A stretch of 5,647 nucleotides of DNA, from NCBI GenBank assembly GCA_016935035.1, contig JAFGRR010000377.1, positions 1-5,647 on the forward strand. The letters run 5' to 3'. This stretch comes from Phycisphaerae bacterium (lineage in GTDB: Bacteria; Planctomycetota; Phycisphaerae; UBA1845; Fen-1342). A program made the position numbers and the translations under genes. Positions 4,541 to 5,647 of the stretch are shown one piece after another (the first letter of the stretch is position 1; every line of letters starts with the position of its first letter). The notes beneath the pieces are model-generated. The model saw nothing but the letters and a program-made list of their open reading frames with translations. It was not told the origin of the DNA and did no database searches.

Positions 4541-5647
4541 ATGTCGAAGATTATTGGCATCGATCTGGGAACTACGAATTCGGTCGTGGCCGTGATGGAA
4601 GGTGGATCGCCCAAGGTCCTCGTCAACGAGCAGGGCAGCCGGCTGACTCCATCCGTGGTCGCGTTCACGGACAAGAGCGAGCGTCTGGTCGGTCAGCGCG
4701 CCCGCAACCAGCAGGTCACCAACCCCCAAAACACCGTCTTCTCGATCAAGCGCTTCATGGGACGCCGACACAACGAGGTGTCGTCCGAAGAGAAGACCGT
4801 CCCATACCAGATCGTCGGTGGGCCAGAGGAACTGGTCCGCGTGAAGATCGGCGACAAGGAACTGGCGCCGCCGGAGATCTCCGCCATCGTGCTGCGTGAC
4901 CTCAAGGCGACTGCCGAACGCTATCTAGGGCAGACTGTCGAGCGCGCCGTCATCACCGTACCGGCGTACTTCAACGACTCGCAGCGTCAGGCAACCAAGG
5001 AAGCCGGCCAGATCGCCGGCCTCAAGGTCGAGCGCATCATCAACGAGCCGACCGCCGCCGCCCTCGCCTACGGCCTGGAGCACAAGGCCAACAAGAAGAT
5101 CGCCGTCTTCGACCTTGGCGGCGGGACCTTCGACATCTCCATCCTCGATGTCGCCGACAACGTCTTTGAGGTGCTCAGCACCAACGGCGATACCCACCTG
5201 GGTGGTGACGATCTCGACGAGGTGCTCATCAACTTCCTCGCCGAGGAATTCCGCAAGAAGGAGGGCATCGACCTGCGCAAGGATCCCATGGCCCTCCAGC
5301 GCCTCAAGGAGGCCGCCGAACGGGCCAAGTGCGAGCTCTCCGGCAGCATGGAGACGACGATCAACCTGCCGTACATCACGGCGGACGCCGGCGGTCCGAA
5401 GCACCTTCAGCTCACGATCACGCGCTCGAAGTTCGAGCAACTGGTCGAACCGCTGATCGAGCGCTGCCGCGGCCCGGTCATGCAGGCCATTCAGGACGCC
5501 AAGCTCGCGCCGAGCGAGGTCGAGGAAGTCGTCTTGGTCGGCGGATCGACGCGCGTGCCCATGGTTCAGAAGATGGTCACCGAGATCTTCGGCCGCGAGC
5601 CCAACCGTAGCATCAACCCCGACGAAGTCGTCGCCATGGGCGCCGCC
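4541..5647 (+). CDS. dnaK: Chaperone DnaK (Hsp70), N-terminal ATPase domain, partial
   Basis: Cytoplasmic ATP-driven chaperone that, with DnaJ and GrpE, folds new and stress-damaged proteins. The 369 visible codons cover nearly the whole nucleotide-binding domain and run off the right edge before the interdomain linker and substrate-binding domain; the full protein should be about 630-640 residues. Motifs in order: phosphate-1 IGIDLGTTNS (5-14), the catalytic Lys70 in SIKRFMG, VPAYFNDSQRQATKEAG (140-156), NEPTAAALAYG (168-178), phosphate-2 FDLGGGTFDIS (190-200) with the autophosphorylation-type Thr196, GGDDLD (221-226), LKEAAERAKCELS, and VLVGGSTRVP near the end, followed by NPDEVVAMGAA. The ATG has a perfect AGGAGG five bases upstream (4530-4535), suggesting strong translation. 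It is the first gene after a 219-base gap; no hrcA, grpE or dnaJ is visible in the window. Assignment is very secure. Confidence 0.98.
   Translation, partial: MSKIIGIDLGTTNSVVAVMEGGSPKVLVNEQGSRLTPSVVAFTDKSERLVGQRARNQQVTNPQNTVFSIKRFMGRRHNEVSSEEKTVPYQIVGGPEELVRVKIGDKELAPPEISAIVLRDLKATAERYLGQTVERAVITVPAYFNDSQRQATKEAGQIAGLKVERIINEPTAAALAYGLEHKANKKIAVFDLGGGTFDISILDVADNVFEVLSTNGDTHLGGDDLDEVLINFLAEEFRKKEGIDLRKDPMALQRLKEAAERAKCELSGSMETTINLPYITADAGGPKHLQLTITRSKFEQLVEPLIERCRGPVMQAIQDAKLAPSEVEEVVLVGGSTRVPMVQKMVTEIFGREPNRSINPDEVVAMGAA

Noticed and set aside
4925..5440. 171-codon minus-strand open frame
   Set aside because: Antisense to highly conserved dnaK. It arises from the codon pattern of the sense strand.

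Overview
The window is high-GC bacterial DNA carrying six protein genes, two of them cut by the window edges. The best clue to the organism is the gene at 1549-2259. It opens with a double-CxxC zinc ribbon of the form C-D-N-C-G-Y-N-L-R-G-L followed by C-P-E-C-G, a signature I associate mainly with Planctomycetota. The small orphan Hpt protein and the GC-rich codon use fit that phylum, but the assignment is an inference from motifs and not a phylogeny.

Layout, left to right. (1) 1-780, minus: N-terminal glutaminase half of glucosamine-6-phosphate synthase (glmS), running off the left edge. (2) 781-1069: divergent intergenic region. (3) 1070-1411, plus: a single-domain histidine phosphotransfer (Hpt) protein with a GTG start. 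(4) 1549-2259, plus: an uncharacterised zinc-ribbon protein whose centre is a five-residue glycine-phased repeat (20 glycines at five-residue spacing, with one one-residue slip), followed by a C-terminal membrane helix. (5) 2294-3277, minus: a complete YrbG-type sodium/calcium exchanger with both alpha-repeats, tail to tail with the zinc-ribbon gene. (6) 3278-3511: divergent intergenic region with a perfect 7+1+7 palindrome. (7) 3512-4321, plus: a classical short-chain dehydrogenase/reductase with an intact Asn-Ser-Tyr-Lys tetrad. (8) 4322-4540: dnaK leader with two hairpins and no recognisable CIRCE element. (9) 4541-5647, plus: nearly the whole ATPase domain of DnaK, running off the right edge.

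The genes do not form one pathway. They are housekeeping functions (amino-sugar synthesis, ion exchange, protein folding) mixed with an orphan signalling module and one genuinely obscure family. Strand changes and gaps of 137-289 bases suggest mostly separate transcription units. I see no phage, transposon, CRISPR or defence genes. The item most worth following up is the pentad-repeat zinc-ribbon protein; after that, the palindrome upstream of the dehydrogenase and the hairpins upstream of dnaK.
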